Under the pieces are notes generated by a model. That model saw only the letters and a program-made list of their open reading frames with translations. It was not told the DNA's origin and did no database searches. A DNA stretch of 64,000 nt from NCBI RefSeq assembly GCF_001652265.1, contig NZ_LWBS01000086.1, positions 61,515-125,514 of the forward strand, in the 5' to 3' direction. The position numbers and the translations under genes are program-made. Source of the DNA: Rhizobium leguminosarum. GTDB taxonomy: Bacteria > Pseudomonadota > Alphaproteobacteria > Rhizobiales > Rhizobiaceae. Every line of letters starts with the position of its first letter. Within the stretch, counting starts at the first letter, position 1. Positions 17,828 to 27,436 of the stretch are shown here, piece by piece.

Positions 17828-18838
17828 TTGGCCAATCTCAAACAGCTCGCGCAATCGCTGGGACTGTCGATCACGACGGTGTCGCGTGCGCTCGACGGTT
17901 ATGCCGATGTATCGGCCGCCACGCGCGAACGGGTTCGTGAGGCAGCCGACAAGGTCGGCTACCGGCCGAATGCTTCGGCCCGCCGTCTGCGCAGACAGCG
18001 CGCCGAACTGGTTGCGGTCACGCTGCCCAGCGATCCTGGCCATATCGGCCCTCCGCATTTCCTTGATATGCTGTCCGGCTGTGCCGAACATCTTGCTGCT
18101 GCCGGCCTCAATCTGGTGATTGCGCCGGTGCCGCGCGGCGAGAGCGAACTCGACATCTGCCGCCGCTTCGTCGATGGTCGCCGCGTCGACGCCATGCTTC
18201 TCGTCCGCACCAAGCGGAAGGACGAGCGCGTCGAATTTCTGCAGTCGCGTGGCATTCCCTTCGTTACCAACGGCCGCACCGAAAGCCTGCTGCCCCATCC
18301 CTATATCGACGGCGACGGCTTTGCCGGCTTCCGCGCCGCGACGCTGCGCTTCCATGCCGCCGGCCACCGCCGCATCGGCCATATCGCCGGCCCGCAGGAA
18401 TATTACTTCGCACATGACCGCTGTCGCGGCTGGCGGGCGGCGATGGAGGAGTGCGGCCTTGCCACCGACCTCTGCGCCGAAGGCGCGCCGTTGGAACAGG
18501 GCGGTTATCTCGCAGCGCTCGAACTTCTGCGCCAGCCGTCGCGCCCGACCGCACTCGTCTGCGCCACCGACGAAATGGCGATCGGGGCGCTGAGGGCGCT
18601 GCGCGAGGTCGACGGCGGCAACCAGATCAGCATTGTCGGCCATGACGATCTGCCGATGGGCGCCTTCACAAGCCCGCCGCTCTCGACCATGCGCATGACC
18701 GGTGAAAACCTGGGCGCGAGCTTCGCCTCGCTGCTGCTCCGCGCCATTGCCGGCGAACCCGCCGAAGAACTCCAGGAACTTCATGCGATCGAATTCGTCG
18801 ATCGCGACAGCCACCGCCGCCCGCTTAGAGCGGCATAG
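17828..18838 (+). CDS. LacI-family transcriptional regulator
   Basis: A 336-residue repressor. The N-terminal helix-turn-helix and hinge are NLKQLAQSLGLSITTVSRAL (3-22) and YRPNASARRLR (45-55), followed by a periplasmic-binding-like effector domain (SIVGHDDLPMGAFTSPPLSTMR). The start is a TTG at 17828, preceded by GGGAGGAAG. The twin palindromes just upstream suggest autorepression and control of the following ABC transporter and glycosidase operon, with the imported glycoside or a product as inducer. Confidence 0.9.
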   Translation: MANLKQLAQSLGLSITTVSRALDGYADVSAATRERVREAADKVGYRPNASARRLRRQRAELVAVTLPSDPGHIGPPHFLDMLSGCAEHLAAAGLNLVIAPVPRGESELDICRRFVDGRRVDAMLLVRTKRKDERVEFLQSRGIPFVTNGRTESLLPHPYIDGDGFAGFRAATLRFHAAGHRRIGHIAGPQEYYFAHDRCRGWRAAMEECGLATDLCAEGAPLEQGGYLAALELLRQPSRPTALVCATDEMAIGALRALREVDGGNQISIVGHDDLPMGAFTSPPLSTMRMTGENLGASFASLLLRAIAGEPAEELQELHAIEFVDRDSHRRPLRAA

Positions 18839-18880
18839 ACAGAAGTGCATCTCAAACAAAGAACAATGAAGGAGGAGAAG

Positions 18881-20155
18881 ATGAAACATATCATGTCATT
18901 TGGAATTCTGGCTTCCACCGTGCTGGCCTTCGCCTCGCCGGTGCTTGCCCAGACGGTTTTCGTGTCCACCCAGCTTCGCCCGATCGAGGAGGCGACCGTC
19001 GTCCGCGAGGAGCTGTTGAAGGACGTCGGCTCGGTCGATTACGTGGTCGAAGAGCCGCCGCAGTTTGCGGTGCGCATGGAGGCCGAACGCCAGGCCGGCA
19101 AACACACCGTCAGCCTCGTCGGCGCGCTGCATGGCGAGCTTTCGCCGCTTGCCGACAAGGACACGCTCGAGCCGCTCGACGATCTCGCCAAGAAGCTGGC
19201 AGCGAGCGGCATGCCGAAGTCGCTGCTCGACCTCGGCAAGCTTGGCAAGTCGACCCAGCAGTACATCCCGTGGACGCAGGCGACCTATGTGATGGCTGCC
19301 AAGAAGGAAGCCCTGCAATACCTGCCGGCCGGCGCCGACGTGAACGCGCTGAACTACGATCAGCTGATCGAGTGGGGCAAGAATATGCAGCATGCCACAG
19401 GCCAGCCGCAGATCGGCTTTCCCGCCGGCCCGAAAGGCCTGATGGCGCGTTATTTCCAGGGCTATTTCTATCCGTCCTTTACCGGCGGCGTCGTGCGTAC
19501 TTTCCAGAGTGCCGATGCGGCCGCCGGCTGGGAGAAGCTGAAGGCGCTATGGGCCTATGTGACGCCGAACTCCACCAGCTACGACTTCATGCAGGAGCCG
19601 TTGGCTGCCGGCGAAGTCATGGTCGCCTGGGACCATATCGCCCGCCTGAAGAATGCCATTTCCGCCGCACCGGATGATTACGTCGTCTTCCCCGCTCCCG
19701 CGGGTCCTAAGGGTCGCGGCTACATGCCGGTCGTTGCCGGTCTCGCCATTCCGAAGGGCGCGCCCGACAAGGCCGGCGCAGAAAAGATCATCGAACACCT
19801 TTCCATGCCGGAGACGCAGCTCCTGACCGCCTCAAAGGTCGGCTTCTTCCCGACCTTGAACATCAAGCCGCCGCCGGATCTCGATGCCGGCGTCGCCCTG
19901 CTCGCCGGTGCCGTCACCGCCACCCAGGCCTCCAAGGACGCGGTCATCTCGCTGCTCCCGGTCGGTCTCGGCGACAAGGGCGGCGAGTTCAACAAGGTCT
20001 ACATGGACAGCTTTCAGCGCATCGTGCTGCAGAACGAGCCCGTTGCAGACGTGCTGAAGGCGCAGGGCGCCACGATGGCCAAGCTGATGACCGACACGAA
20101 GGCTGCCTGCTGGGCGCCGGATGCCAAGAGCGATGGCCCCTGCCCGGTCGAATAA
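18881..20155 (+). CDS. ABC transporter substrate-binding protein (extracellular family 1)
   Basis: A 424-residue periplasmic protein whose signal peptide ends at PVLA-QTVF (about residue 23). The family fold is visible from VVREELLKDV through VMVAWDHIARLKNAI. Two Cys near the C-terminus (ACWAPDAKSDGPC) may form a disulfide. The ATG at 18881 has GGAGGAG just upstream. It is the first structural gene after lacI and is followed by a hairpin that probably raises its mRNA level over the permease genes. The ligand is probably the glycoside cleaved by the GH63-type enzyme of the operon. Confidence 0.9.
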   Translation: MKHIMSFGILASTVLAFASPVLAQTVFVSTQLRPIEEATVVREELLKDVGSVDYVVEEPPQFAVRMEAERQAGKHTVSLVGALHGELSPLADKDTLEPLDDLAKKLAASGMPKSLLDLGKLGKSTQQYIPWTQATYVMAAKKEALQYLPAGADVNALNYDQLIEWGKNMQHATGQPQIGFPAGPKGLMARYFQGYFYPSFTGGVVRTFQSADAAAGWEKLKALWAYVTPNSTSYDFMQEPLAAGEVMVAWDHIARLKNAISAAPDDYVVFPAPAGPKGRGYMPVVAGLAIPKGAPDKAGAEKIIEHLSMPETQLLTASKVGFFPTLNIKPPPDLDAGVALLAGAVTATQASKDAVISLLPVGLGDKGGEFNKVYMDSFQRIVLQNEPVADVLKAQGATMAKLMTDTKAACWAPDAKSDGPCPVE

Positions 20156-20167
20156 GTCCGCCTACGA

Positions 20168-20194
20168 AGCGTCCGGGCGAAATGCCCGGGCGCT
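20168..20194 (+). terminator. Intercistronic hairpin after the binding-protein gene
   Basis: AGCGTCCGGGC (20168-20178) pairs with GCCCGGGCGCT (20184-20194), 11 bp with one G-U pair, followed by CTTTC. The U-tract is short, so it probably attenuates transcription or protects upstream mRNA, giving more binding protein than permease. Confidence 0.65.
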
Positions 20195-20227
20195 CTTTCA
20201 ACCCTCTGCTCGTCGAGGCGGGAGCCG

Positions 20228-21079
20228 ATGACCAATAGCCGACCCTGGATCCCCTATCTGCTGATCCTGCCATCCGTCGCCTTTCTGGCGCTGCTCTTCG
20301 TCGTGCCGCTGGTGCAGACGATCTGGCTGGCGGTTTCGGACAATGGCGCGCCATCGCTCGCCAATGCCGAGCGCATGGTCACCGACATCAATTTCACCCG
20401 CTCGGTGACGAACACCTTCCTGCTGACGATCGCGGTCGTGCCGGTGCAGATCGCCCTTGCGCTGGCCATGGGCACGATGGTCGCCAAGGTCGGCCGCGGG
20501 CGGGAGACGATCCTGTGGATCTGGACGATCCCGCTCGGCATTTCCGATCTCGCCGCCGGTCTCGTCTGGCTTTCGATCCTGCAGAATACCGGCTATCTGA
20601 ATTCGCTGCTCTTCGGCCTCGGTATCATCGGCAGGCAGGCAAGCTGGCTTTCCTACCAGACGCCGGTTGCGCTCTTCATCGCGATTGCAGTTGCCGAAAT
20701 CTGGCGCGGCACGGCCATCGTCATGGTCATCGTCGTCGCCGGTCTCAACCAGGTGCCAAAGGAGTTCAAGGAGGCTGCCGAAATCTTCGGTGCTGGTCCG
20801 TGGACGCGCTTCTGGCGCATCACCCTGCCGCTGATCCGCCCGGCCCTGCAATCGGCTCTCATCCTGCGCACCGTGCTCGCCTTTGAGGTCTTCGCGGTGG
20901 TCTATGCGCTCGGCGGGCGCAATTTCCCGGTCCTCGTCGGCGAGGCCTACAACTGGCAGAACCAGAACCAGAATTACAGCGTCGCCGCCGCCTACGCGGT
21001 GCTGATCATGATCATCTCGCTTGCCGCCACGCTCATCTATCTCAAAGCCTTGAAGGTCGATCCGGAGCGCCTGCCATGA
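20228..21079 (+). CDS. ABC transporter permease (MalF/UgpA type)
   Basis: A 283-residue membrane protein. The first helix (PYLLILPSVAFLALLFVVPLVQTI) starts at about residue 8, five more follow, and the EAA loop is PKEFKEAAEIFGAGPWTRFWRITLPL. It has six helices in total and is the partner of the next permease, whose start it overlaps by 4 bp (ATGA). GGGAGCCG precedes the ATG. Confidence 0.9.
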   Translation: MTNSRPWIPYLLILPSVAFLALLFVVPLVQTIWLAVSDNGAPSLANAERMVTDINFTRSVTNTFLLTIAVVPVQIALALAMGTMVAKVGRGRETILWIWTIPLGISDLAAGLVWLSILQNTGYLNSLLFGLGIIGRQASWLSYQTPVALFIAIAVAEIWRGTAIVMVIVVAGLNQVPKEFKEAAEIFGAGPWTRFWRITLPLIRPALQSALILRTVLAFEVFAVVYALGGRNFPVLVGEAYNWQNQNQNYSVAAAYAVLIMIISLAATLIYLKALKVDPERLP

Positions 21080-21933
21080 CCACCGGTAGCATCAGTACAA
21101 CCGCTGACACCCCCAACGCCGCCGGCTTCGTCTCCTCGCGCCGCTGGCTTCTCTGGAGCGGCATCGCCGCCCTCTGCGCCTGGGTGCTGGTGCCGATCTA
21201 TCTGGTGGCGCTCGGCGCACTCGGCGGCCGCCAGGGCGTCTATATCTGGCCGAAGACCGGCCTTCCCACCGGCATTTCGCTGGAGCCCTTCATTCTCTTC
21301 CTGAAGACCGAGGGCGTCGTCCAGTCCTTTCTCAATTCGCTGGGGGCGGCAGGCATCACGGTGGCGCTTTCGATTCTGCTCGGCGCGCCGGCTGGTTATG
21401 CGCTCGCCCGTTACGATTTCCGCGGCAAGGACAGCTACCGCCTTCTGGTCCTGCTGACCCGCGCCTTCCCGCTGGCGATCCTGGCATTGCCGCTGACGGT
21501 CTCCTTCATCCGGCTCGGCCTCTACGACACGATCCTCGGCGTCGGCCTCATTCATACGGTCCTAGCGCTGCCTTTCGCGGCACTCGTTACGCAGGGCATT
21601 TTCCTCGGCGTGCCCAAGGAGTTGGAGGAAGCCGCCTGGGTGTTCGGCTGCACCCGCATCCAGGCCTTCTTCAAGGTGGTGGCACCCTTGGCGCTTCCCG
21701 GCATCGTCGCAACCGCGGTCTTCGCCTTCGTCATCTCATGGAACGAGGTCTTTGCTGCCTCGGTGCTGACGGTGCGCAACCGCACGCTGACTGCCTACCT
21801 GCTGACCGTGCTTTCGGAAAGCCCGATGCATTACCGCTTTGCCGGGGGCCTGATGCTCATCCTTCCCTCGGTTGTCTTCATCTTCGCGGTCAGGCGCTAC
21901 CTCTTCGCGATCTGGGGCATTTCCTCCAAATAA
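21076..21933 (+). CDS. ABC transporter permease (MalG type)
   Basis: A 285-residue inner-membrane permease with six hydrophobic segments and the EAA loop VPKELEEAAWVFGCTRIQAFFKVVAPL. It is coupled to the preceding permease by an ATGA overlap and followed 13 bp later by the ATPase gene. With 20228-21079 it forms the transmembrane channel of the LacI-controlled importer. Confidence 0.9.
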   Translation: MTTGSISTTADTPNAAGFVSSRRWLLWSGIAALCAWVLVPIYLVALGALGGRQGVYIWPKTGLPTGISLEPFILFLKTEGVVQSFLNSLGAAGITVALSILLGAPAGYALARYDFRGKDSYRLLVLLTRAFPLAILALPLTVSFIRLGLYDTILGVGLIHTVLALPFAALVTQGIFLGVPKELEEAAWVFGCTRIQAFFKVVAPLALPGIVATAVFAFVISWNEVFAASVLTVRNRTLTAYLLTVLSESPMHYRFAGGLMLILPSVVFIFAVRRYLFAIWGISSK

Positions 21934-21946
21934 CGGGACCAGAGAT

Positions 21947-23005
<1,059 letters not shown>

Positions 23006-23024
23006 GAATACCGGAGTACCCGAA

Positions 23025-24293
23025 ATGAACATGCATATCGACCAGGCGAAGCGCATCCTCGCCGCCAACGATCGCGGCGGCTATACGGTGCCGACCGACC
23101 GGCTCTATCCCTTCCAGTGGAACTGGGATTCCGCCTTCGTCGCCATGGGCTTTGCGCTCTACGATACCGACCGCGCCTATCGCGAGCTGGAGCGGCTGGT
23201 CGAGGGCCAGTGGGCTGATGGAATGATCCCGCATATCGTCTTCCACGCGCCGAGCGACACCTATTTCCCGGGACCGGATGTCTGGCGCACGAAGCATACG
23301 GTCCCGACCTCCGGCATAACCCAGCCGCCGGTCTTCGCAATCGCACTGCGCAAGCTGCGCGAAGCCGCCGGCATGGATGACGAAGCGCGCACCCTGCCTC
23401 TCTACGAGGCGGCGCTGAAATGGCACCGCTGGTGGTATTCCGCCCGCGACCCTGAAGGTACCGGGCTCGTGGCACTCCTGCATCCATGGGAAAGCGGCAG
23501 CGACAATTCTCCCGCCTGGGACATCGCGCTCGCCCTCGTGCCAACCAACACCGACACGCCCGTCGTGCGCAAGGATACCGGCCATGTCGATGCCGACATG
23601 CGCCCGCGCGACGAGGATTACCGCCGCTTCATTCATCTGGTCGATACCTATGCCGGCTGCGGGTGGGATCCGGCGAAACAATGGGAAAAGGCGTCCTTCA
23701 AGGTCGCCGAGATCCAGACGACCGCCATCCTTCTGAAGGCGGGCGAGGACCTCGAGCACCTTGCCCGCCTCCTCGGCCGGACGGAGGACGCGATCGAGAT
23801 TGCCGCCCTCAACGACCGCAGCCGCAAGGCGATGATGGCCCAATGGCGGCCGGACCTTGCCCGCTTCGTCTCGCGCGACTTGATCTCCGGCGAAGATGTC
23901 GAGGCTGCCACGCAAGCCGGATTCATCCCGCTCCTCTCACTGGATCTTGACAAGCAGGTTGCCGACGCACTGGTGTCGGAAATGAAAGCCTGGTCCAAGG
24001 ATCTCAAGGTCGCTTTTCCGACGACGAAGCCTGGCAGCGCCAGCTGGGAGCCAAAGCGTTACTGGCGCGGCCCCGCCTGGGCGATCATCAACTGGCTGCT
24101 GATCGACGGATTGAAGCGCAATGGCCACGCGGAGGTCGCCGAAGAGCTGCGGCAATCCACCATTGTGGCGATCGAGACGGAAGGTTTTGCCGAATATTTC
24201 GACCCGGTCACCGGCCAAGGCTGCGGTGGCCTCGGCTTTTCCTGGACGGCTGCCGCTTATCTGTGGCTTGAGCGAGGCGCACCCCCCGCCTGA
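23025..24293 (+). CDS. GH63-type glycoside hydrolase (glucosyl/mannosylglycerate hydrolase-like)
   Basis: A 422-residue cytoplasmic (alpha/alpha)6-barrel enzyme with no signal peptide. The YPFQWNWDSAF block (about 28-38) holds the Asp expected as catalytic acid in GH63 enzymes. PKRYWRGPAWAIINWLL and EYFDPVTGQGCGGLGFSWTAA hold the conserved substrate-binding residues and a Glu likely to act as base. The closest relatives I can name are bacterial mannosyl- or glucosylglycerate hydrolases and trehalase-like proteins. As last gene of the LacI-controlled ABC operon it probably cleaves the imported compatible solute or disaccharide. The exact substrate is inferred. Confidence 0.75.
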   Translation: MNMHIDQAKRILAANDRGGYTVPTDRLYPFQWNWDSAFVAMGFALYDTDRAYRELERLVEGQWADGMIPHIVFHAPSDTYFPGPDVWRTKHTVPTSGITQPPVFAIALRKLREAAGMDDEARTLPLYEAALKWHRWWYSARDPEGTGLVALLHPWESGSDNSPAWDIALALVPTNTDTPVVRKDTGHVDADMRPRDEDYRRFIHLVDTYAGCGWDPAKQWEKASFKVAEIQTTAILLKAGEDLEHLARLLGRTEDAIEIAALNDRSRKAMMAQWRPDLARFVSRDLISGEDVEAATQAGFIPLLSLDLDKQVADALVSEMKAWSKDLKVAFPTTKPGSASWEPKRYWRGPAWAIINWLLIDGLKRNGHAEVAEELRQSTIVAIETEGFAEYFDPVTGQGCGGLGFSWTAAAYLWLERGAPPA

Positions 24294-24361
24294 GTGTAGA
24301 GCCGCGCCCAACTAAGCCATTTTCTGCGATCGGCTTAACCCCTCCAGGTCGCCTATATGTG

Positions 24362-24386
24362 AAGTGTATGATTTAATCATACACTT
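24362..24386 (+). promoter_or_regulatory. 25-bp perfect palindrome, putative ParD operator
   Basis: AAGTGTATGATT (24362-24373), one central base, and the exact complement AATCATACACTT (24375-24386), ending 31 bp before the parD ATG. Ribbon-helix-helix antitoxins bind such sites to autoregulate. It is the longest perfect palindrome I found in the window. Confidence 0.7.
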
Positions 24387-24417
24387 TGATATGAGGAGAT
24401 AACCGAGGATACACACC

Positions 24418-24693
24418 ATGCGTACAACCCAACCCCTCACCATCACCCTTCCATTGGAAATGGCGCAGATGGTGAAGGCCAAAGTCAGCTCCGGCGAATA
24501 TGCGACCGAGAGCGAAGTTATTCGCGACGGTCTGCGCACCTTGGCCGCCCGCGACGCCGCAGTTGAGAAATGGCTGCGCGACGAGGTCGTGTCAACTTAT
24601 GACGAGATGAAAGTCCACCCCGAGCGCGCGCTCTCCGCCGAGGAAGTCAGCCGGCGACTCGAAGCCCGCATGGCCGCTCACGCCAAGAAATAG
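24418..24693 (+). CDS. parD: ParD-family antitoxin
   Basis: A 91-residue protein of the CC2985-type ParD family. The N-terminal ribbon-helix-helix is PLTITLPLEMAQMVKAKVSS...YATESEVIRDGLRTLAARD, followed by a toxin-wrapping C-terminus with KWLRDEVVSTYDEM and SAEEVSRRLEARM. It would bind its own operator and neutralise a ParE-type gyrase-poisoning toxin. The expected parE follows 8 bp later but is truncated, so this antitoxin is orphaned at this locus. Confidence 0.85.
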   Translation: MRTTQPLTITLPLEMAQMVKAKVSSGEYATESEVIRDGLRTLAARDAAVEKWLRDEVVSTYDEMKVHPERALSAEEVSRRLEARMAAHAKK

Positions 24694-24701
24694 CGCAGGA
24701 C

Positions 24702-24812
24702 ATGAACTACAATGTTATTGTTGCGTCCGAAGCGAGCGACGACCTCCAAAACCTGTCACCGATCCTTCATCGCGCTGCGATCGGAACTTCAGAGGCTCGG
24801 ATTTGTCTCTAA
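24702..24812 (+). pseudogene. Truncated parE toxin remnant
   Basis: An ATG at 24702 opens MNYNVIVASEASDDLQNL, the usual N-terminus of ParE/RelE-fold toxins. After about 18 residues the sequence no longer resembles ParE and stops at residue 36 (a full toxin has about 95-100). The last bases overlap the stop of the converging SbcC-like gene. A deletion appears to have joined the 5' end of parE to the 3' flank of that gene near 24755. Confidence 0.7.
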
Positions 24813-27436
24813 TCGGGCTGCCATGGCTGCATGGTGAGCACGTTGCCGCCAAGCTTGGCGAAGGCGCGCTGGCGGCAGGAGAAGACGAGGATCTGCTGGT
24901 CGCGCGATTGGCGGTGCAGCGCATCGAACATCCGCTCGATCCGGTCGTCGTCGGAATAAACAAGCGCATCGTCGAGGATGACGGGCGCCGGCCGGCCGTC
25001 GCGGGCAAGCAGCCGGGCGAATGCAAGGCGGGTCAGTACCGAGAGCTGCTCTCGCATGCCGCCGCTCAGCCGATCGACATCCTCGTCCAGGCCGTTGCGG
25101 CGCACGATCTGCGGCAGCAAGGTGTCGCCGTCGAAGGTGATCGAGATGTCGTCGAACAGCAAGCCGAGCAGCGGGGCGAGTTCGCTCATGACCGGCTTGA
25201 GATAAAGGTCACGCGCCGCTGCGCGCGTCGCCGTCAGCGCCTTGCGCAAGCGATCGAGCACGCCGACCTCCGTCTCGAAACGCTTCACCTGCTCGCGCGC
25301 CGCTGCAAGCAAATCCCGGCTTTCCAACCAGTTTTCTTCCACCGCACTGTCCGAGCGGGTGCGGATCTGACCGCCGAGGTCGGCAAGCTCTTCGCGAAGC
25401 CTGGCAATTTCGCATCCTGCAGCGTCTGCGACCGAGCGCGCCCTGGCAAGGGCGGCTTCCGCGCCTGCGAGGTCCCGCCCTGTCCTGCGCAAAGGTCCGG
25501 CCCGAAGTTCAACCGCATCGAACTGCTCTTTAGCGCTGGCAAGCTTTACAACAAGGTCCTGCTGCAATTCCGTTCTGCCGGCTTCGGGGCCGATAATCGC
25601 CTCGATCGCCTCGCGTTCCTGGCCAAGCCTCGCATGCTCCGTCTGCGCCCGCAAAATCGCCTCGCCGGCCTCGGTGCGTATCACCGATGCTTCCCGCGCC
25701 CGGTTCCGCGCTAGTTCGATGCGCCGCGTCGCATCCGCGAGACGGGCGCTCACTTCTTCCGGGTCGGCGTCGAGTTCGACCGGCCCCTGGCTGAGTTCGG
25801 CAAAGCGTGCGGCGTCGAGGTGAAGCGCGTCAATTCCATTCGGGGCGAGATCCGCGAGCCGTTGGCGCGCCCGCACCAGTTCCTCCTGTTTGTTCCGCGC
25901 GGCAATATCGCGCTGTCGTGCCGCCCGCAGACTGTCGACACCGAGCTTGGCTAGCAATGTTTGGCGCGTGGCTTCCGCACTCTCCAGCGCCCCGTCCGGC
26001 TCTGCCTGCCGGCTGGAATGGATGGTCAGGGTGCCGACGCCTGATATTTCGAGCTTCGCCATCCCGGCAAAGCTTCTATCCTCGCCCCCGGGCAAAGGCT
26101 GGCGGTCCATGCTCACCAATCCGGAGGCGTCCTTCAGGTAGTCGATCCTGAGCGTGGGAAGGCCGACCTCGGCGGCCGCGCGCAAGCCGATGATCTTGAG
26201 ATCCAGCGCTTCAAGCCGTTCGATCGCATTGGCCGGAATGGCGAGCAATGCATGTGCGGCCTCGCCATCTTCGATTTGCTGGCGCGCCGCTTCGGCCTGT
26301 TCCAGACGCAGACGCACCTCGGCCAGCCGCTCTGCGGCGTGGCGTGAACGGAGCGCTGCCTCCAGCCGCGCAAGCAGCTCGCGGTTTACCCGCTCTTCCT
26401 CTTCGGCCGTCTGCACCTCCGCCGTTGCAGCCTCGCTTTCAACAAGCGATGCCGCGCGTCGCTCGGCTGCATTTGAGAGTTCTTTTTCCGCCACGGCGAA
26501 ACGCCGCGCGAGTTCGCCGCTGCGGTTCAATGCCGTGTGGAAGCGATCGAATGCCTGCTGCGCCTCATCGCGGCGGCTGGCGGCCAAACTAGCCTCGGCG
26601 TCGAGCGCTTTGAGCTCCCTGTCATGCAGTTTAGCGGCTTCGAGCGCCGACTCGGCGTTGGCAATCGCCGCCTTCCGGCCGGCCTCCTCACCAGGGTTTT
26701 CCAGTTCGCTCAGTCTCGCCTGCACCGAGCGGCGGCGATCGAGCGCGCCGTGCAGCATCTCCACCTCCTTGGCCAGCCGCGCCTCCTCCGCCTGCAGCCG
26801 ATCACGCTCGTCGAGAGCGGCGGCAAAGCGGCCGCCGGTCTTCGGCCGGAGCGTCGCGGTGACCAAGCGGTTGAGTTCTTCCTCGCAGGCTTCGAGCACC
26901 GCCGACATGCGCCGTCCGCCCGTCAGCGCCTCCACCTCGCCCTGCACCGAAGTCAGCAGGCTTTCGCGCACCCGCTTGTCGTTCTCTTCCTCGCTCTTGC
27001 TGCGATTTTCGATGCCCGTGACGCCCTGGCGCACCCAGAGCAGGCCTGCCGGGCCGGCAGTTCCGCCGGAAATGAGATCGCCGATGAAAGCCTCGGCCTC
27101 GTCGGCCTGGGCGACGATCCGGCCGCTGCCGAGATCGGTGACGCTGGCGCGCCGTCCGCTATGGAACTGCTTGGTCAGGCGGTAGCGGCCGGCTTCGATC
27201 GTGATATCGGCCTCGACGATCGGATTGCCGCCGCTATAGGGGCGCAGCATCTGCACGCTCTTTGGATTACCGCTGTGCGGCTGGAAGAACAGGGCATGCA
27301 GCGCCTCAAAACAGGTCGATTTGCCATGTTCGTTGGCGGCGCTCAGCACATTGACGCCGTCGGCGATTCCTTCGACGGATATGCCGCGGCCGGCGAAGCG
27401 TTTGACATTGTGAAGGCGAAGAGCGTTGAGTTTCAT
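24809..27436 (-). CDS. SbcC/YhaN-like SMC-type ATPase
   Basis: An 875-residue ABC-type chromosome-binding ATPase. It has N-terminal Walker A AANEHGKS (33-40), a long Ala/Glu/Arg-rich coiled-coil middle (about 190-640), and a C-terminal signature DRLSGGMREQLSVLTRL with Walker B PVILDDAL. The residue after the Walker B Asp is Asp where SbcC and Rad50 have Glu, as in several YhaN-type relatives. No CxxC zinc hook is evident at the middle of the coil. It is coupled by a 4-bp overlap to the SbcD-like nuclease gene, so the two probably form a DNA-end-processing complex distinct from the housekeeping SbcCD. Confidence 0.85.
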   Translation of the reverse strand: MKLNALRLHNVKRFAGRGISVEGIADGVNVLSAANEHGKSTCFEALHALFFQPHSGNPKSVQMLRPYSGGNPIVEADITIEAGRYRLTKQFHSGRRASVTDLGSGRIVAQADEAEAFIGDLISGGTAGPAGLLWVRQGVTGIENRSKSEEENDKRVRESLLTSVQGEVEALTGGRRMSAVLEACEEELNRLVTATLRPKTGGRFAAALDERDRLQAEEARLAKEVEMLHGALDRRRSVQARLSELENPGEEAGRKAAIANAESALEAAKLHDRELKALDAEASLAASRRDEAQQAFDRFHTALNRSGELARRFAVAEKELSNAAERRAASLVESEAATAEVQTAEEEERVNRELLARLEAALRSRHAAERLAEVRLRLEQAEAARQQIEDGEAAHALLAIPANAIERLEALDLKIIGLRAAAEVGLPTLRIDYLKDASGLVSMDRQPLPGGEDRSFAGMAKLEISGVGTLTIHSSRQAEPDGALESAEATRQTLLAKLGVDSLRAARQRDIAARNKQEELVRARQRLADLAPNGIDALHLDAARFAELSQGPVELDADPEEVSARLADATRRIELARNRAREASVIRTEAGEAILRAQTEHARLGQEREAIEAIIGPEAGRTELQQDLVVKLASAKEQFDAVELRAGPLRRTGRDLAGAEAALARARSVADAAGCEIARLREELADLGGQIRTRSDSAVEENWLESRDLLAAAREQVKRFETEVGVLDRLRKALTATRAAARDLYLKPVMSELAPLLGLLFDDISITFDGDTLLPQIVRRNGLDEDVDRLSGGMREQLSVLTRLAFARLLARDGRPAPVILDDALVYSDDDRIERMFDALHRQSRDQQILVFSCRQRAFAKLGGNVLTMQPWQPD

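Noticed and set aside
26154..27185. 343-codon plus-strand frame inside the SbcC-like gene
   Set aside because: It is Ser/Ala/Arg-rich low complexity antisense to a clear ATPase and has no domain or ribosome site.
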